This document shows positions 62,835 through 64,000 of a DNA stretch of 64,000 nt, piece by piece. The position numbers and the translations under genes were made by a program. The stretch covers positions 1 to 64,000 of the forward strand of contig JAFOCI010000070.1 of the NCBI GenBank assembly GCA_017381365.1, read 5' to 3'. The notes beneath the pieces were generated by a model, which saw only the letters and a program-made list of their open reading frames with translations, searched no databases and was not told the DNA's origin. Origin of the DNA: Treponema sp. GTDB taxonomy: Bacteria > Spirochaetota > Spirochaetia > Treponematales > Treponemataceae. Positions within the stretch are counted from its first letter, which is position 1; every line of letters begins with the position of its first letter.

Positions 62835-63802
62835 TATTCGTTACCTCCATCTTTAGAGCGGTCAAAAACGATAGTTGTTTCTGGGTCATCAGTTTTGAAA
62901 GTAAGCATTGCAGGCTTAGTTTCCATGTCGCTTCCAGCCTGATAGTCACCGTAGATTTCATTGATGTCTTTGATGTATTTACGGTTCAAAAGATACAATG
63001 GAATTCCCTGAGGACAAACACGTGAACATTCGCCACAGTCTGTACAGCGGCCGGCAACGTGCCATGCACGGATGATATGGAAGAGTGATTCTTCAAAACT
63101 TGTTTCTGCAACTTTCTGAGTTGTGTACAGGTTGTTATTGTCGAATACACACTTTTCACAAGTACATGCAGGACAAACATTACGGCAGGCATTACAGCGG
63201 ATACAGCGGCTGAATTCATTTTTCCAGAATGCGTTGCGTTCATCAGCTGTCATTGCATCAAATTTTGCAAGAACAGAAAGACGGTCTGCATCTTTTACAT
63301 CAGCGTTTGCGTCCACTCCGATATATTCATCACAAGATACAGGCTTTTTTCCGGCACAAGAATCACAAACGTCACCGCCATCAATAGCATCCTGACATGG
63401 AACACCGATTGCATAAACATCGCCACGAGTGATTCTGTTTTCTTTCAAGAGCTGTGTAAATGAATATGTATCAGCTGGCTTCAAGAATACAGCAGCTACT
63501 TCGCTAGGAATTGGAGCATCCTGAGCATTAGGATCACGCTGCTTAGCCATAGTATTGTTCATTCTTGTAGTGCTTTTCTTTACTTCAATGTTTCTTGTGA
63601 TTTTTACAAGATACTTTGAAAGGTTAGCCTTACAGTTCTTATCAAAAATAAAATCTTTATCAAGTTCTTCTGTAGAAGTAAAAACTGCAGGAGTAATATC
63701 GTCTTCAAAAAGACCTTTTTTCCAGCCTACAACGTACTGAACTTTGCCTTCTGCAAGCAAAGCCTTAGCGCGGTCAAGCATCTGTTTAGCTACATCTTGC
63801 AT
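62834..63802 (-). CDS. 4Fe-4S dicluster electron-transfer subunit (FlxC-like)
   Basis: 322 residues. CIRCNACRNVCPACTCEKC (about 200-218) and CTDCGECSRVCPQG (about 254-267) bind two [4Fe-4S] clusters; an additional CDSCAGKKPVSC pair lies near 153. Paralogous in layout to the next gene. It begins inside the end of the MvhD-like gene (13-base overlap) and ends on the start of the FlxB-like gene, so the set is tightly coupled. Confidence 0.8.
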   Translation of the reverse strand: MQDVAKQMLDRAKALLAEGKVQYVVGWKKGLFEDDITPAVFTSTEELDKDFIFDKNCKANLSKYLVKITRNIEVKKSTTRMNNTMAKQRDPNAQDAPIPSEVAAVFLKPADTYSFTQLLKENRITRGDVYAIGVPCQDAIDGGDVCDSCAGKKPVSCDEYIGVDANADVKDADRLSVLAKFDAMTADERNAFWKNEFSRCIRCNACRNVCPACTCEKCVFDNNNLYTTQKVAETSFEESLFHIIRAWHVAGRCTDCGECSRVCPQGIPLYLLNRKYIKDINEIYGDYQAGSDMETKPAMLTFKTDDPETTIVFDRSKDGGNE

Positions 63803-64000
63803 CGTACATCCTCCAGTTTTTTACATTCGCCAAGGGCTTTAATCTGGCTTACGAAATCATTCATGATTCCTGCAAACTTAACACCTTCAGCAGCAGAACA
63901 CCATTCTACGCGTGTACGTCCCTTTTCAATGCCCAAAAAGTCAAGCTGACTGAAGAGCAATGTCATACGACGACGTGCAAAATAGTTACCTGTAGAGTAG
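63790..64000 (-). CDS. MvhD/FlxD-type hydrogenase iron-sulfur subunit (partial, C-terminus)
   Basis: The last 69 codons of a gene that begins beyond the window; stop TAG at 63790-63792. The visible part contains STGNYFARRRMTLLFSQLDF and then LGIEKGRTRVEWCSAAEGVK with FAGIMNDFVSQIKALG, which matches the C-terminal half of MvhD-family proteins. These link HdrA-type bifurcating flavoproteins to a redox partner. It overlaps the next gene by 13 bases. Confidence 0.78.
   Translation of the reverse strand, partial: YSTGNYFARRRMTLLFSQLDFLGIEKGRTRVEWCSAAEGVKFAGIMNDFVSQIKALGECKKLEDVRCKM

Overview
The window looks like chromosome from a host-associated or gut/rumen-type Treponema (Spirochaetota). This is inferred from gene content and order, because no search could be run. 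The supporting features are an AT-rich genome, flagellar rod genes next to a FlgJ-like rod-binding protein, the block rpsB-tsf-frr-uppS-cdsA-dxr-rseP, many secreted proteins and lipoproteins of unknown function, and a PEP mutase / phosphonopyruvate decarboxylase / cytidylyltransferase-AEP transaminase set whose fused last enzyme is known from Treponema.

Layout. 0-6.5 kb: an Rpn-type nuclease, flgF-flgG-flgJ-like, murC, yicC and a cytidylate-kinase-like gene. 6.6-14.4 kb (minus strand): leuC-leuD, a 2-hydroxyacid dehydrogenase with an HMA-fold protein that has lost its metal site, rlmN, TPR proteins, rsmD and an ankyrin protein. 14.5-17.8 kb: rpsF-ssb-rpsR-rplI, then dnaB. 17.8-31.1 kb: an envelope glycan and phosphonate region. 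It holds two glycosyltransferases, an ABC flippase, a Wzi-like outer-membrane protein, tRNA-Gly(UCC), a winged-helix/LicC-like nucleotidyltransferase, aepX (fused to a cytidylyltransferase), aepY, pntC-aepZ and an OpgB/LtaS-like transferase. 31.2-43.7 kb: an aminotransferase, a decayed glgA, a beta-propeller protein, the rseP-to-rpsB block read leftwards, maf, and HEAT and lipoprotein genes. 43.7-51.8 kb: coaD, then a leftward operon ending folC-alr-lipoprotein-thrC. 51.9-56.9 kb: mfd, rpmF, acpP, rnc. 57-64 kb (minus strand): a broken AspT/YidE-type permease and a soluble fumarate-reductase pair downstream of four Flx/MvhD-type electron-transfer genes.

Two multi-gene systems stand out. The first would make 2-aminoethylphosphonate, activate it as CMP-AEP and probably attach it to a surface glycan or lipid. 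Its divergent promoter region carries a perfect 20-bp inverted repeat and repeated TTGAACA half-sites beside a gene encoding a winged-helix domain. The second looks like a cytosolic NADH-linked, possibly electron-bifurcating, fumarate reductase (FlxABCD-like plus FrdAB without a membrane anchor), consistent with succinate-forming fermentation. The window also shows gene decay: in-frame stops split rseP and an AspT-like permease, and a glgA remnant follows the aminotransferase. A family of GC-rich, hairpin-forming intergenic repeats sits just upstream of several start codons inside operons.
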